A stretch of DNA of 64,000 bases from Apteryx mantelli (taxonomy: Eukaryota; Chordata; Aves; Apterygiformes; Apterygidae), in contig NC_089979.1 in assembly GCF_036417845.1 (NCBI RefSeq), positions 122,111,415-122,175,414 on the forward strand, read 5' to 3'. Position numbers and translations under genes: made by a program. Below are positions 23,721-38,700 of this stretch, piece by piece. Each line of letters starts with the position of its first letter. Position 1 is the stretch's first letter. Below the pieces are notes generated by a model. The model did not search any database, was not told where the DNA came from, and saw nothing but the letters and a program-made list of their open reading frames with translations.

Positions 23721-26700
23721 CCCCTTCAGCGCCCGTCTCCCCCGCCCCCACCGCCCCCCTCGGCGCCCGCCTCCCCCCAGCCCTCTCCTAAGGGCCCATC
23801 TCCCTCCTTTCCCCCACACCGTCCTCAGCGCCTGTTCCTGCCCCCAACATCTCTCTCCTCCCTCTTCCTGGTGTCCCCTCAGAGTCCAGTGCCCATCTCT
23901 GCCCATCTCCCCCCAGCGCCCCCCTCAGTGCCTGTATCCTCCCTTCCCCGATCCCGCCCTCAGCACCCATCTCCCTCCAGCACCCCCATCAGGGCCCATC
24001 TTCCCTCAGTGACCTCCCCTCAGCACCCATCCCCCCCCCATCTCCCCACTCAGCACCCATCTTCCCTCAGTGACCTACCCCCCAGCACTCACCTCCCCTC
24101 ATCACCTCCCTCAACGCCCGTCTTCCCTCACCACCTCCCTCAGTGCCTATATCCTCCCTTCCCCGGGGTTCCCCTCCCCCGCAGCACCCATCTCCTCCCC
24201 CCCCCCCCCCAGTGTTTTCTCCCTCTGGCTCTGTGGCTGCAGCCCGAGCAGCCAGGGGGTGGGAGGAGGAGGGCAAGGGAAAGCCAGACAGGGCTGCACT
24301 GCAAGTATTTAAAAACAGTCGTGCTGCGAGGGTGGCTCTCTGTCTCTGCGTGGCCCGTGGCCTCGGCTGAATGCACTAAGAGTGAGGAAGTGTGAGGGAG
24401 GAAGGTTGTAGAGGAGGAACAGGCTTTGGAGTTGTTCATGAAGTGCACGTGAATAGTTTAAAGCAATAAAGCAACCCCCTTCTCAAAGGGGAGGCTTTCC
24501 ACTTTCTTATGGCCCTGGTGTTACAGGTCACCACAGGCCCCGGTCTGGCTTGTCCTGTGTGGACAGGAGTGGCTGGAAAGGAGTACAGCTTGTCTGCAGC
24601 TGGAGTGTCCCCAATTTGAATTTAACTGGTTATTTTCATGATGAGGGAATATGTAACCCAGTAACCTTTTCCCTGGCTATGTTGACTCTATAGGTCTATA
24701 ATAAGTCACTTTCCAGGAAAGCAAGCAGAAATGGTTCAGGCACATACAGTATTGCCTAATAAGTGGTAATGCTGAAGAGTATAAGAGAAACTCTGAGGCA
24801 AGGTCTAAAGCAGTAATTTTGTTTTGGAAAAACTGGATTACTGTGTTTTTGTAAGACACCAAACATCTTTTCCAACTGCTGTTTTCTAGCATTGGGTACA
24901 TTTTATATCATATTAGAAGCTTATTTTGAAGAGGAGATCACTGTATCTCGGTATTTGAATTCTGTGGACAAGAAATTGCTTTTTTGTCCCCTAAATAAGA
25001 CCAGGATTTAAAATTAGTAGTTAATCAGCAACAGGAGATGAGAATAATACTGAAATTATATTTTAGTATCTTTGTATTAGCGTGGGGAATTTATACTATT
25101 AACAGCAGGATTTTTTTGTTATATGATGTATAATCTTAGGCCTGGTTTCATGGCCTGGTTTCATACACTATGAGTAAGTAATTTCAGTGAGATAGTCACC
25201 TGAGTGAGACTTGAAAGAACAATTTTCTAGATTGAGCTGTTATTCAAGCAGATGATCAGTGTTTACAGAGAAGCTATTTCCCTAAATAGTAAACTCTCTC
25301 TAGTAGATTAACACTTAAGTTTTGTGTGGTTCACCTCTCTATTATACTTACATAATCCCACGATGCTAAAGAATACCATACCATATGTTTGGTATATTTA
25401 ACTGTTTATTCATAATACCCTCAGTTTTATCCAGCACTGGTCCAGTAATAAATCTTCACTTATAAATCAAAGTTTTAAAATAGCCCAACCATCAAATGAA
25501 TGAGGTTGCTGTCTGATAGTATATGAATTAAACCCAAGCCATGTCCAGATAAAAATACTTTGGATTTCTTGAATTGAAAGGTCTTCAATAATCAATTTCT
25601 CAAGGGATTGCAAAGCCAAGGCACATCAAACTACAACAGAAAGAATGCAGTTTTATTTTCAAAGAGTTTTCTGTGTGCTGTTTTTTCAGTCACTTTCAAG
25701 TGAGATCTCTTTTGCTTTCCTGGCTATAACTTTTTCTTCTAACTGTTGATCTTAAATGATTAGTCTGGGATCTGAGCATCATATTGTTCCCCTAATCCTC
25801 TTCATACAAACTATGGTAAGAAGATTTTGCAGGATAAATTTGTCTCTTCCTCCTTAAAATACCTCATTATTTTCTGTAATGTTTATGAAATTCGGAACGG
25901 AAAAGACTAGATTATCCATGGAAAACACATCTAAAGAAACTTGACTTTTGGAAAAAGGACTACAGTTACATTTAGGTGGACATATGTGCACTCCATCTAC
26001 AGGAAAATTAGCCACACATATACAGCTAGTAAGCTTTCAAAAAGAAAACAATTTATTGTTTGAGTATTTGCTTGAAATAATTCTGTATTTTCCTGATATC
26101 TAAGAAAGAAGCATATTAGTGATATATTCCTTTTCATTTAGTGACTGCTGTTGAACTTTTGATCCCTTTTGGCAAAGACACTAGCCTTTCTACAGCTTGC
26201 TTATGTTTTATTTAGCAAGCTTGCATGTAAAGTAGATGGGAAACAATAGCTAGAAATAGATTGTTCAGATGAAAACCAAGGATGTGATTTGGTCTGGCAG
26301 TTAAGGCATGAGGATTAAGTCAAGTGTGCCTGATTTTGCTTGTTGTGCTGTCAAAGTAAAATTCAGTTAGACGTTAATGTCCTCCTAATGAGAATTTATT
26401 ACAAAGCTGTTTTTTTCCTGCAAATGTGCTTTTCATAGTGGAATTACATTTTAAATTTGTTCTGAGATATTAATGCCCTAACTAATGCAATAATTAAAAG
26501 TCTTGGTTGTGAACGTAATTGCACCTCTTCATATTCTGAGATGGTAGGATTGAATGGATGCTTGCTTTAAAAACAATCCTATATCCATATCTGTCTGATA
26601 TTATTTCACTTTGTCTAAATCCTCTGTCAGAATGTTATGTGTTCTGGTCATTTGTTCTGTTTTTTATGGCTCATCAGCACAGCAGAGTAATTGAGGGGAA

Positions 26701-29700
26701 AATACCTTGAAGTTAAAATGTTCTTAATTCAACTAAATACACTAAACAAAAGTGTGTTGCTTGGGGGACAGAGCATTCTATACAAGCCAGCAAAACCACT
26801 TTAAACTAGGGGCGGCTTAAAGCTATCACAGTGTCTTCCCTTAGTCGTGCTCTCTATTCACGGTGGCTTTAGCCTAGCACGAAGCCTGGTGAGGTAAGAC
26901 CCACACCTCTCTCAGACCCCGCCTGTGAAGAAAGAAGTTACTCTGCCCTTGAGGTGGAGGTATGGAGGCAAAAAGGCTGTTACATAGTCAGAAATATCAG
27001 TGAGGCTAACTGGGGTGGTCTCACTAAGTTAGTCTTTGTCAGGGACAAAGGTGTCCTCTGGTTTGGAATTGGCAAGACCCATACAGAGCACTTGGGCTTG
27101 TCCTTAATACCCTTCGGAGGTGCATGGAAAGGTGTTACACTTGTCTGCAGAATCAAGTGTCACTGTACTGCCTTTGTTGGGAGAAGTCTGCTTTTGACCT
27201 TTCAAACACAAAGGTCTAGAAACTTACTTCCATTTTAAAAAGTAAATTTAGAATCTGATGTCATCATGTGACTGGGGCTCTGAGCATAGACACATTGCAC
27301 TGGTATATTATTCTACCCCTGCTGTAAACACTAGCATGTGTTTTAATGTCCCCTATAATCACAGTAAATATGCAGTGACTTTTTACAGGGGAGGATGAAT
27401 TATGAAGGCTCTAAGAAACAGTTTCACATATGAATATAATCCAAATTATTTTCTTCTTTAGATGACTTTAAACCAGCATCAATTGATACATCTTGTGAAG
27501 GAGAGCTACACGTTGGTAAAGGAGACGAAGTAACAATCACCTTGCCACATATTCCAGTAAGTATGTTGTATGTTATATTGTATGTTTACTCTCTAACAAA
27601 TTTACAGGTAGTTGCTGTGTAGGTACAATCTACTGTAGATGCTACTTTCATCTTTGTTAAAACAAGTGAATTCAATATTTGAGCTGCCAGAATTGTAATG
27701 TGTTACCTTAGGAAAGGCCGACTGAGACTTTGTAAAGGATTGTAGTTGTGAGGTTCCAGTCTGTTCTTTGCATTTGATTCCTTCCTTTCTACTATTCTGT
27801 GACAAACAAGAAGACTTTACTATTAACTGAAAGCTTGTACCTAGTTTTCATTAATTTTTAGTGCTGTGGCTTAAGGAAGAAAGGCAGAGTAGTTTTGAGT
27901 TGAGTCAAGATTTGATATTCAAAAGCCACAGATAGGCCTTTATGTCTGTGCTTTCCATTACTAAAGCATGTACAAATAGCATAGATTGTTCCCTGCCTTT
28001 AGGTTTATCAGTGGAATGTGATGTGGCGTGTGTAGTAGCGATGAAGTGTCTGTCCACTTCCTCCTCAAATTATGCTGTAAAGGTCTACTGTGTGAGGATG
28101 ATGGTCAAACAGCAATAAAATAAATGATCAAACTGTTCATAGGTGCAGCTGTTTTGTAATTGAAAGATCAGTGATTTCCTTACAAAAACAAAAGAAAGTG
28201 CTTGCGTTCTGAAACTGGATTTGTTTATTAGCTGAAGCTAACGCTCTGTGTCAAGCCAATAAACCAGAATTCAGACACAGATAGCTTTGGTGTTTGTGGA
28301 GGGGGCAACAGTCAGTTTAGAAGCCGTGTGTCAGATCCTTTTGGTATTGTTTATTCTATTATGTTGACATTTTTAATTGCTAGATAATGTGATAATTCTC
28401 ACCAAATGAGGGTTTACCTGCTTGCCTCACCCTTTTTTATATGGCATTGGTCATCTTTAGTGCTGCAGGATGTTGCATAGTTGCTGTTTGTCTATAAAAA
28501 TATTGAATATAGTAGTGTTAAATATAACAGAAAATAATATGATTAATAGCAGTGACATTCATCTTTGACTGGCAATTGTGTTGTTTCTTTATCTTTTGTT
28601 TTGAACAAAAATGCTTGTAATGTCCCTTTCCAAATCTCTGTACTGATGGGTTTATTTTGATTGTCTTCCCATGAGCATGAACAGCTTTCAGCTTGCAATC
28701 CTGTGCAATGTGCTCTAGGTGACCCTGCTTGAGCAGGGGGGTTGGACTAGATGATCTCCAGAGGTCCCTTCCAACCTCAGCGATTCTGTGATTCTGTGAT
28801 TCTAGTATGCTCTGGAGGGTTATGCAGCTAACCGCACAAAACGCAGCTGCTGTGTGCATGTTTTTCCAAGACAGTGTTGCCTAAGTTCAGTAGAGTTAGC
28901 TGGAAGTTTTGGGATCATTTCATCCTTACAAGGTTTACTGAATTTCTTGGATCCTGCTTTGCTTCTCAGTTGCCCAAAAACTGGGTAGGATTCAGATTCC
29001 AACTTGTTTTTTGAAATTGCCTGATCCCTGAGGATATCTGTTTGATGATTTGTTCAGTGGAGTTTTCTGGTGTCCGTTGCTGCTTGGATAACTTGAACTA
29101 CTATTCCTACTTGTGAATTTAGTAACTCTGATATTTGATAATCAGTCTTGGTTGGGGAAGTGAAGAATTTTTTCTTGATTAAAAAAAACCCCTCACTTTT
29201 GAAAACAAATCTGGTTAAATGTCACCTGTTTCACTTACCTTCTTTTTCTATCCTCTTATCAGCAGGATCTGTAAGCCAGTGTTATTTAGGCACTAACCTT
29301 AAAACATTTAAATGTTTAATTTCAAGTAAAAGGGTGGGACTGTTAATTTGCTTAAAAAGGGCTTCCATTTCTGCTTATTTTTTAGCCAAAATTACAGACT
29401 TTTCTGAGTTAGGAGGTTTCTGGGTAGCAGAATAATAGGCTACAAACTTTTATCAGTTTGCATTGTATTTGTGCTTTATGCTTCCTGACTTATCTGTCAG
29501 CAGTGAACTGGCTTTGACTTTCAGCTTACTTTTTATCCTCTTAAATGATGTTTTTCCTCTCCCAGATGTAGGAATGTTAAAAATATAAAATGTCTTTGAA
29601 GATTTGACTGTTGTGAGTCTATGATCTTCTCTGAACCGTACTCTTACTGTATCTTTGTGAGGAGTTCTGATTTATTTTACTCTTACTGTTCCAGACTCAT

Positions 29701-32700
29701 TTTAGATTCAAACATATTCAAACATATTAACAATATTGAGTTTAGGGGTTTCATTCTGAGTGTTTAAAATTTAATTGTTCTTTTTGCTATTTAGAATAAA
29801 ATGTGGAAGAGCATATTTTTTTCCTCTTGTCCTTGGTTTCAATTGCTGTCCAGCATGTGCCAAGGTGCATGAATAAATATATATTTTTTTTTATTTCTGT
29901 AGCTCATATACATATGAAATCTAGGTAGGTTTCACAGCTGAGAATACACTTGTGTATGTGTCCCTTGAGTAAACATGTCCTTTCTTTGATATGGCCAGGT
30001 CCACGCTGCTGTGTTCAGATAGACCGTAACTGATTCTGCCTCCTCTACCGCAAAACCATTGTATGGGCCAGCTTGTACATGGATGCAGTGCAGATGAGCC
30101 CAGTCTCAGCAGTGTTTGCCGGTGTGCAACACCACATGAATTTGCCTTTATTGCTTCTCAGTCTAAGCCATTAGGTTTCTGTGGCTCTGTGCAGCATTGT
30201 GTGGACTTGGGGGCTTTCCGGAAGGAGTCAAAATACCCCCATTTGCTTTTGAGAATACGTTTAATTGTAATTGTTCAGCATCCACATGCTAATCTGACTT
30301 TGAAGAAGGTAGTTGTTCTTACACAGTGTGTGACAGTTGCATATAATCTAGTATAAAAGTATTCCTTTTTTTTTAATTTGATATATTAAATACAAAGCAG
30401 TTTAGATATTGTGTCAATTGACCACACACTTCTTTAGATGACAGTTCTGCTACATGAATAATCAGAATTTTATTTCTTGTCCAAGTTCAAGATTTCCAGA
30501 GCAGAAATTTCAAGAAAATTCCTGACATTTGTCACAGCTAGCTATTCAAATTACCATCAAGTTACCATTTTGGGAAGGAGGACTGTAAATAATGGCAAGT
30601 AAAGAGAGGATGTTTTGTCACTGCAGAGACATTTAAAATGATGAAAGGCATAATAATGCTGTGAGGAAACATCTGATCTGCTGCATATAAATGTATTTTT
30701 CCCTTTTCATGAATGAACATTTTCTGTAGGAACTGAACGTTAACTTCTTAGTCTCTAGGTCAGAACAATATATATTCATTTGACTTAGCATTTATAAACT
30801 ATTTGGGTAGGGCGTATAACCAAACAAATGTGTGCTTTTTCTTTGACACCAGGGTTCAACTCCACCAATGACTGTGTTTAAAGGAAATAAAAGACCATAC
30901 CAGAAAGACTGTGTGCTTATTATCAATCATGACACTGGGGAGTATATACTGGAAAAACTCAGTAGCAGCATTCAAGTGAAGAAAACAAGGTAAAGCTGGG
31001 GACAGGACTAAGTTAATAGCATGAATTCTTGCTGAAGTTTTCTATTCAGACTGTGTCGTTTGAACCTGAGCTCAATTTCCTTTTATTTTCTAGTAATGTT
31101 TAATTACTAAACCTTATGGGCCAATTATCTTGCCTAAAAATGCAAATAGCTGTTGAAAGTGTGAATCCAAGAGTAAAGAATTAGTAAATTCTCCACTGCT
31201 GAAAGGACATAATTATAGTTTGCAATGAAACATTTCTGATGATTTGGAGCTTTGTAAGCTGGCTAAAAGATGGGATGTTTTTCAGGAATCTCTAGTTAGT
31301 TGAAGAAGATGGAAATGTTAGCCTGTCAAAAGGATTGTTGGACTTCCCAGGTTTGTTCCCTGCAACTTCCTCTGGGAGTCATGAAGCTTTAATAACATAC
31401 TGTTAAGGAGCAAGAAACACTCATCCCTGCATTGGATTGATATATCAAGTGGTGCAAAAGTCCAAAGACTCCAGATAGGGGATAGGGGGGAGAAAACTGA
31501 AGAAATAATGGTTGTAAGGCTTTGCCTAGACAAGTTGCTGAGGCCAGAAGTCCTCTCTGATCCAATACTCATATTTCACTGCACAAATTCCACCCTACAA
31601 AGTGTGCAGTTGAAACATTTTTAGTACTCTTGCTGATCTGCAAGTACCTGAATTCTCTGAATCACATTCTTTCAACACCACTGGACTCATCAGTTATTGA
31701 GATCCAATGACAAAGCAGTTATTCAGATGTCTCATGCAGAAGATGCTCTTAAATACTTTTACAAATGTGATACATTTTTTTAAAAAGAGAAGTATTTTGT
31801 TGCAGTGTAGAACTTTTAGCTACTAAAGCTATATAGATGTGTGGGTTACAGCTCATCAGCATTTGGCTGGAAGTTTACCAAAGAACATATTGAGTTCAAA
31901 GTAAATGGGCTGTAACTCCTCTGAGTTAGTGATGTGAAAACTCATCCATGTAGCATTCAAAGGCAAGGCATCTTGTCCAGTGGATATGAGTGCATTAGAG
32001 ACGAGATTTGAAGCCCCAGCAATTTGTGTTCTGCTGGATTTTGGCCAGGTGAAGCTAAAGTCAGAGGGGAGCAAAGAAGTGCAGAAGGGCTTGGGTCCTG
32101 TGAAGTGTTTGGGTCCAGTGAAGTGTTAAATATTTCCAGTTTTCTCAAGCAGAGGTGGGCAAGAAAAAAATGGGGACCTCTGTTGTGAGGAACTGTGATT
32201 TGGGAAGTCATTCAGTTTTTTAGATCAGAAGTGGGGTTTTTTTCTTGGCTACTTTGGTCTTTAAAGACCTGTTGACACCCTGTGGAGGCAGAATTTTTAG
32301 TATTAATGCCCTAATAACATTCAGACGGGGGGTAAATGTGCTTTTTCTACTTAAAATCTTTAGTTCTGAGAGCATAATTAATACTGGAAACAATTTTCTG
32401 TTTTTATCTTTCACATGATCTAGTGGGTGTATTCCCAAATAGGCTACTTCTGTTGTAAACAACTATGTACACTGTATTAATGTGTTATCTAATAGCTGCA
32501 TTTCGGTGATGAATGAAGAGGTGGTTCTGTGTTTAATATTTGAGGTTGCATCTACAGTGCAATGCAGCACAGAGATACTGGAGTTAGCTCTAAACGCATT
32601 AGATCAGGTGCTGGAAGTGGTTTAGATGAAGTCCCAGGAACTTCCACATGGACTAGTTTAACTTGTTTCTCAGTGGGATCAGCTCAAGGGCACAAAATGT

Positions 32701-35700
32701 CACGTTGCTGAGTTGGGATCTTACTAGGACCAAAGTTTAGACCTAAGACTTGTAAGCTGTTTCTGTACTACACTACATAGAGACATACCACAAAGGCTTT
32801 TGTGATATGTGATAAACATGCCACATACTTTATCCTGGTTATGATGTACCTTAGAGGAACCTGAGTAGAATGTTTGTTTGTTTGTTTGTTTTTCTCTGCC
32901 AGGGTATTCGCTGTTCTAGGATTTAGCAATTTATTGATTCAGAAAACTGATGAAACACATGGTTTGAATTGAGCACCTAGGCATAGTATTCTTCCCACTA
33001 AGGAAACATTTTTAAACTGTATTTTAAGGGACAAGAGCAAATGAGTGAAAAACCATGAATAGATGCTTGTTTGCTGATTTAGCAGTAACCGCATGGTTGC
33101 TTTAGTCAGGTTGACCTGTAAGAGTTTCAGTCTGAGAAGGTTTGGTTACAAGTGAGAAAATTCCTTCTTTTACTATGATTGTTCTAAGCAGGATTTTGTT
33201 ACGAGTGGATTTTCTTATACTGTAGTCAGACTTCAAATTTCTGTGGTTGCTAACTCTCTTTTTTTTTTTTAATACAAATATAAATTGTTAAATTAAAGCC
33301 TTCGTTGCTCTCCCAGTAGAGAATATGATATCACTGAAACACATCTAGTTTTTAAAATACATTTTGTAAAGATGTAATAGTGCAGTTGTATATACACATT
33401 TGCTGTTGAGAACAGCAGTGTTGCATATAGAAAAAGAACAGTGTTTGGTATGTGCATGTTTAAAGGTTATAATTCACTGTGCAGCTTTACAAAACAGAGT
33501 TTTTCAAAATGAAGTTACAGATAATGCATTAATACAAATATACTGAAAAAAACTGAACACAGCTGCATGGTGCCACTGAGTGTCTTTGCTTTGTTGTTTT
33601 AGAGCGGAGGGCAGCAGTAAGATCCAGGCCCGAATAGAACAACAGTCTGCCCGAGCCTCTCAGCCTCCATCACAGTTCAGAGCACCAACCAAGCCAGCAG
33701 TTGGACCTAAAACTTCTCCTTTGAAGGATAACCCTTCGCCTGAGCCTCAACTGGATGACATTAAGAGAGGTAAAGAAGGGTTTGTAGTTTTCAGGATATG
33801 GTTGTTTTTGTCTGTCTTCTTTTTAATAAAAACTATGACTGTGCAATTTATAAAAACATGTTAGAAATGTTCAGGGACTAAAAGCTGGTACTTGACAGTT
33901 AGTTTGTCTTCTTTATTTCTTATTTTAAGGCATCTTAGTGAATTATTTATTCTCTTCTGCCAGCATAGGTATTTATACTGCAGTCTTTTCTGGCATGAGA
34001 GAACCTCCTCTTTGCTGATAACTTTCTCTCTTCCAAACTATTTCTCTGTGTTTAAAAAAAAGACCAAATAAGTGTGAATTCACAAAAAATTATGGCAGCT
34101 GAGTGCTAGACAAGTTGAATGGGTATCTTAGGCAACGACTACAACAACAACAAAAGCAGATGGTCCAAAATCCAGTTATGCAATCAAGTGGAAAAAAGTT
34201 ATTCCTGCATAGAGTAAGGTTGGAGGCATTTGCTCAGGGGGTGGAAAGGCTGCATAGCTGTGTCCCATCATAAGACCTAGAGTCTGTGCCATGCCAGGCA
34301 CAGAGAGCTGGCAACCCTCATGACCACACCTTGAAGCACTGGAAGGGATGATTGCCTCAACCCAGTCTCCAGGTCAAGCAGCATTTTGTCTGTGTTTCTC
34401 TGTGGACATGTAAGAGTTCGGTGTCTGGGATTCAGATTCTTTGCCCAAAACCTTCCTTTCACGCTGGTGTGATGCCTGGTTTTGCTGTTGATAATGCAAT
34501 CAGAATGCAGAAGATTTTAAATTTAAGTTTTTATTTGGTTCTCTTTAGTTTCTTGTCTGGCATCAGACACAATTATTTTACTTCTAAGATTGTTCTTTTT
34601 CTCTAGTTATTTTTTTCTGGGTCTCTTCCCTTATCCATATAGCTATTTTTGCCTGTAGACTTAGCCTATGCTAATTGCCCTGACCATGTTAATTACTCAA
34701 AGATTTTTTTTTTCAGTTCATGCTGATCACTAGGTGACACTTTTACTGCTAAGCCATATGAGTGTTTGTGTAGGAGCTGACTGGTCTCACAGCTTCACAG
34801 CAGTAGTATTTTCAATACCTGGATGATGGTCAGAAGACAGAATTGAAGTCTGAGAGATTGCTAGCTATAGTTCCCTTAGCTGCTTTGCCATTTTTATTTC
34901 CTTTGCAATAGGCAAGGGGGAGTATATCAGGCAATAGATCAATTAAATAACTGAATCAATTATAGTTTTTTTTTTTTTTTTTTCTCTAGTGTGTAATAAG
35001 TTACATAACCATGGGGGCATGCTTTTGTGGACGTACAATAATTTGTAAAGGTTGTGTTTTTATAGTAAAATAATTATACTTGTCTGGTGTGCCATCTGTT
35101 CCAGAAAGACTGTTTTCTACTGGTCTAAGAATGTAGGTCACATTGTTTAGAACTGTCCTGGTAACTTTTTTGCCACCTGAATGTCTTTTATTGGAAAGTA
35201 CCTCCAAGTAAATAAGAAGTAGAGTTTTGTTTCCAAAACCAAGCAAAAAAGCACCTGACTTGTACTAAAAGTAGGACCCCAATATGGTGCTTCGTAGAGA
35301 GACTCTTTCAAGGCCCAGAAAGAGAGAGAACAAGTACCTGAGCAGTTTCTCTTTGCTTACAGTATAAGCTCTTTATAACTTTTCTAAGATGCTCATCATA
35401 ACTTTTCTAGGAGTTCCTCAATCCTTCAGTAATATAAGTTTCTGAATATCACTTCCAGCATTGAATATCTAGAGTGTCAGCATTATTAAACCTTTTATGT
35501 CATGAGAATCTACCTGGGAAAGGCAGAACTGAAATGACACCGTGATACAATGACAGTATTTAATACAACTTAACTGTACAAGCCATGAGATGGTCTCTTT
35601 TGAACTCAAAAGTCTTTAGCCATGGAGATGCATGTTAAGGAAAGATAACAGGACTGAAGACTGTTCTCTCCATGCTAGCAGTGACTTTCCTTTCGGTTGA

Positions 35701-38700
35701 ACTACCTCCTTTGTACAAAATAAGCATAAGGTGAACTTCTGTGTTGTTTCTTTAATGGACACAGCACAGAACTTACAGTCTCCAAAGGAGGTTATTGGAA
35801 GTGGCTCTGTGACACTGTGACCTCTCCTGCTCCCGGTATGCCCTACTCAAGGGTATGGTAACACACAGCCCTTGTGATGGTGTGGTTTAACGATGGTTTT
35901 AAGCCAAGTTTAGTGCAGGCTTCTGCCTCCCCCACTGCCTTCAGCTGGCATTCCCATATCCTCCCTTACAGGCGAGCTGGGAAATGAACCTTCAGGTAGG
36001 TCAGTTCTCACATCCATCCCATTGCACAGCTGCCCAAATTGCTGTGCCTAAGGTCCAAGGCAGAGCGCATGGGAGTTGAAGCAGTCCTCTCCTCCATGCT
36101 GGCCTTTGGGAGGCTGTCTCTAGGGTTCCGCACCAAAGCAATCTCTTTCCCCGCAAGCTTTTATATTGTCCTCCTGCCTGAAAGGAACAAAAGAGAGGCT
36201 AAGAGCTTGTTCTTTTGAATGCTTGGCCACATCTGATCACGTTTTATTGAGCAGTGAACATTTGCACATGTATACCACAGTACCATTTATGTGCATGAAA
36301 TTATTGTCATTTATCAGGCATATCTGACCACAACAGAAATGTTTTTAATAACAGTGACATAATTAAAGCATGCACTACTTGAAAAAATTCAGGAATATGT
36401 CTATTTTGGAAACTGAATTCGGTGCTTAAAAATCTAAGCAGGTCTTGTTTACCTAAAATGCAGCTGTAGTCTGTAAGGATTATGCCATAGAACTGTGTGT
36501 GTCTCTCAAGGACATCTCAATCAAATTTGCTGCACTTCACTGTAAAATATTGCCTCTTTTAGCTGCCATCTCTGCATACTCAAAGGGCCAATATCAAGCT
36601 GATTTCTCTCCACCTTGCACACCGTTATTAACAGTGAGCATTCTGTTATGGATGTAGGGCCTTATTCTCCCTAAAGCTGAATTTTATTTCTGAAAGTCCT
36701 TGGTATTTTTGCAGGCCAAGGTTAGGGCTTTAGTTGAAATTTCTACATAGCTTATTATTGTTAAGAGAAGAAGCATTGTTAAGAGAAGAAGCATGAACCC
36801 TTTGCTGTGATTACTGAAAAATTAGGACATTTGATACAGAATATGTACAGAAAACAGCCCTGCTGAAAAAGGTTGTTCTATGCTCACACAATGATTTTTG
36901 ACCTTGAAAAATTTTTTTATTCTAGAAAACTGCTGCATTGACTGCCAGTATAAAGCAGTAAGCTGTTTTACTTTCCTGAAAGAGAGCCTAAAGTTGTAAC
37001 ATGAAACGTGCAAAAGTTAAGGCTCCCCTAACAATGTCAACCTTTTCAGATGATGTAGACTCAATTAAGGCAAGTGTTCAGAAATATACTGTATGAAAAG
37101 CTTTCTTAAAAGTAACTGCTGCACATCCTGACTCTTGTCATCTTTTAAACCTTAAAGTGCATCAATGTGAGGCGTTTGATCTCATGGAGCAAAAAGTGAT
37201 TCAAGAAAGATTTGACTTTCATTGTTCGGCTTGGCGTATATGTACGTGCACACACACACATCTATTTTAACTGAAGTCACTGCAAGGCAACATTTAGCCA
37301 AGGCTTCAGTAACTATGACCGCACTAAGTGTAATAGGCAAATAGGAAAATGCAAAATCTAACAATTATAAAGCAGATGTGTTTTTTCTCTAAGGCTTTGG
37401 TATCATCGTAGTCTTAGCCACCATCTTTCACAGGGTGACACTGGAGGGATTTGAACAGACTTCCTTAATGGTCCTGCTGGAGTTTTGCCTGATAGACTTT
37501 TAACGACACAGCAGCCACCGTAACATTAATGAAAACAATTATTTTTTCTCATCTGCACAGACGAGCCATTTAGAATACCTGGCTCAAGGAATTAAGAGAC
37601 AAAAGAGACCTGAAAGGAAGCTGCCAGCCCACATGACTGATTAGAAAATGGACTCAGAATGAGTTCCCATCCCTAACTACTCTCACTGACAACACCTGTT
37701 GAGTGTTGGGCCTTACTGCTTCTTCCAAGGCATCTTCCCTTTCCCTCCTCATAACCAAAACTCTTCTACAGGCTCTTACAGTTTTCTGCTTCCTCAGTAG
37801 AAAACCCTCACTTTTCAGTCTGACACTCATTTCTAATTCTATTTCAAATTTAGTAGACAGGTTAATCTTCCTTTCCCATCTGTCAGACTACATTGCTTCC
37901 TTTCTTTGGTTATCCCCTCGCCTACTATATCAAATTCAGACTTCTTGTTCAGATTTTTTTCTTTAATTCTCTGGAATGCATTTCTTGTTGCATCTTTTCA
38001 CTTTCACCACCAAAACCTCTTAGATTGCTCCACCACCCTTTTCTCTTTCTTTCCTTCATGCCATTTTATATGCTGTTTTCTGGGCTGGTATGTTCTTCTC
38101 ACCCCTGTGTGCCAACACACTCTCTTTTCAGCCTTAGACCTTCTAGCCCTGTAAGCATCTGTGAATAATCTCAGGTGCTAGTTGTTCTATAGGTTTGTTT
38201 ATTGAATCTTTTCACCATATGAACTGGGGCCTGTAGATTATTGTACTTGCTACAATCTAGGATGTTTTAACAACACATTATCATTAGCAACTGTAATGGT
38301 CACTAGAAGCAGACAGGGAAAATATCTGGGCATTTTAAAGGGAAAGAATGGTTATTCCTGTTTACCTTTCCTTTAGTTTTCCCCTGTCATTTCTTAGCCT
38401 TGAACGCAGAGAACATTTACAATTTGGAATCCTAGATAGGGGCAATCTGAGAACAGTGACTTGCAAGTGCCCATTTATCTGTATTTCAGACTCCAGGCAT
38501 GAAACAGAATTTTAAAGCCAGTGAGACTGTATTGGGAGGGGGATGAGGGAGAAAGACCTTACAGTACAACATAGTATCTTTTGTTGGGCTAATCATATTT
38601 TCTTCTCCCCTCTTCCAGTGGTCATTTTTGTTATTTCCTAAAGATGAAAAGGTAGGTTTACTCTTTACTATAGCATACAAATAAAGTACAGGTAATGCAG

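Noticed and set aside
23003-23906. Long minus-strand ORFs (190-277 codons) over the EAF1/METTL6 CpG island
   Set aside because: They are Gly/Arg/Ala/Pro-rich shadows of GC-rich sequence with few stop codons, overlap the EAF1 start exon, and match no family I know.
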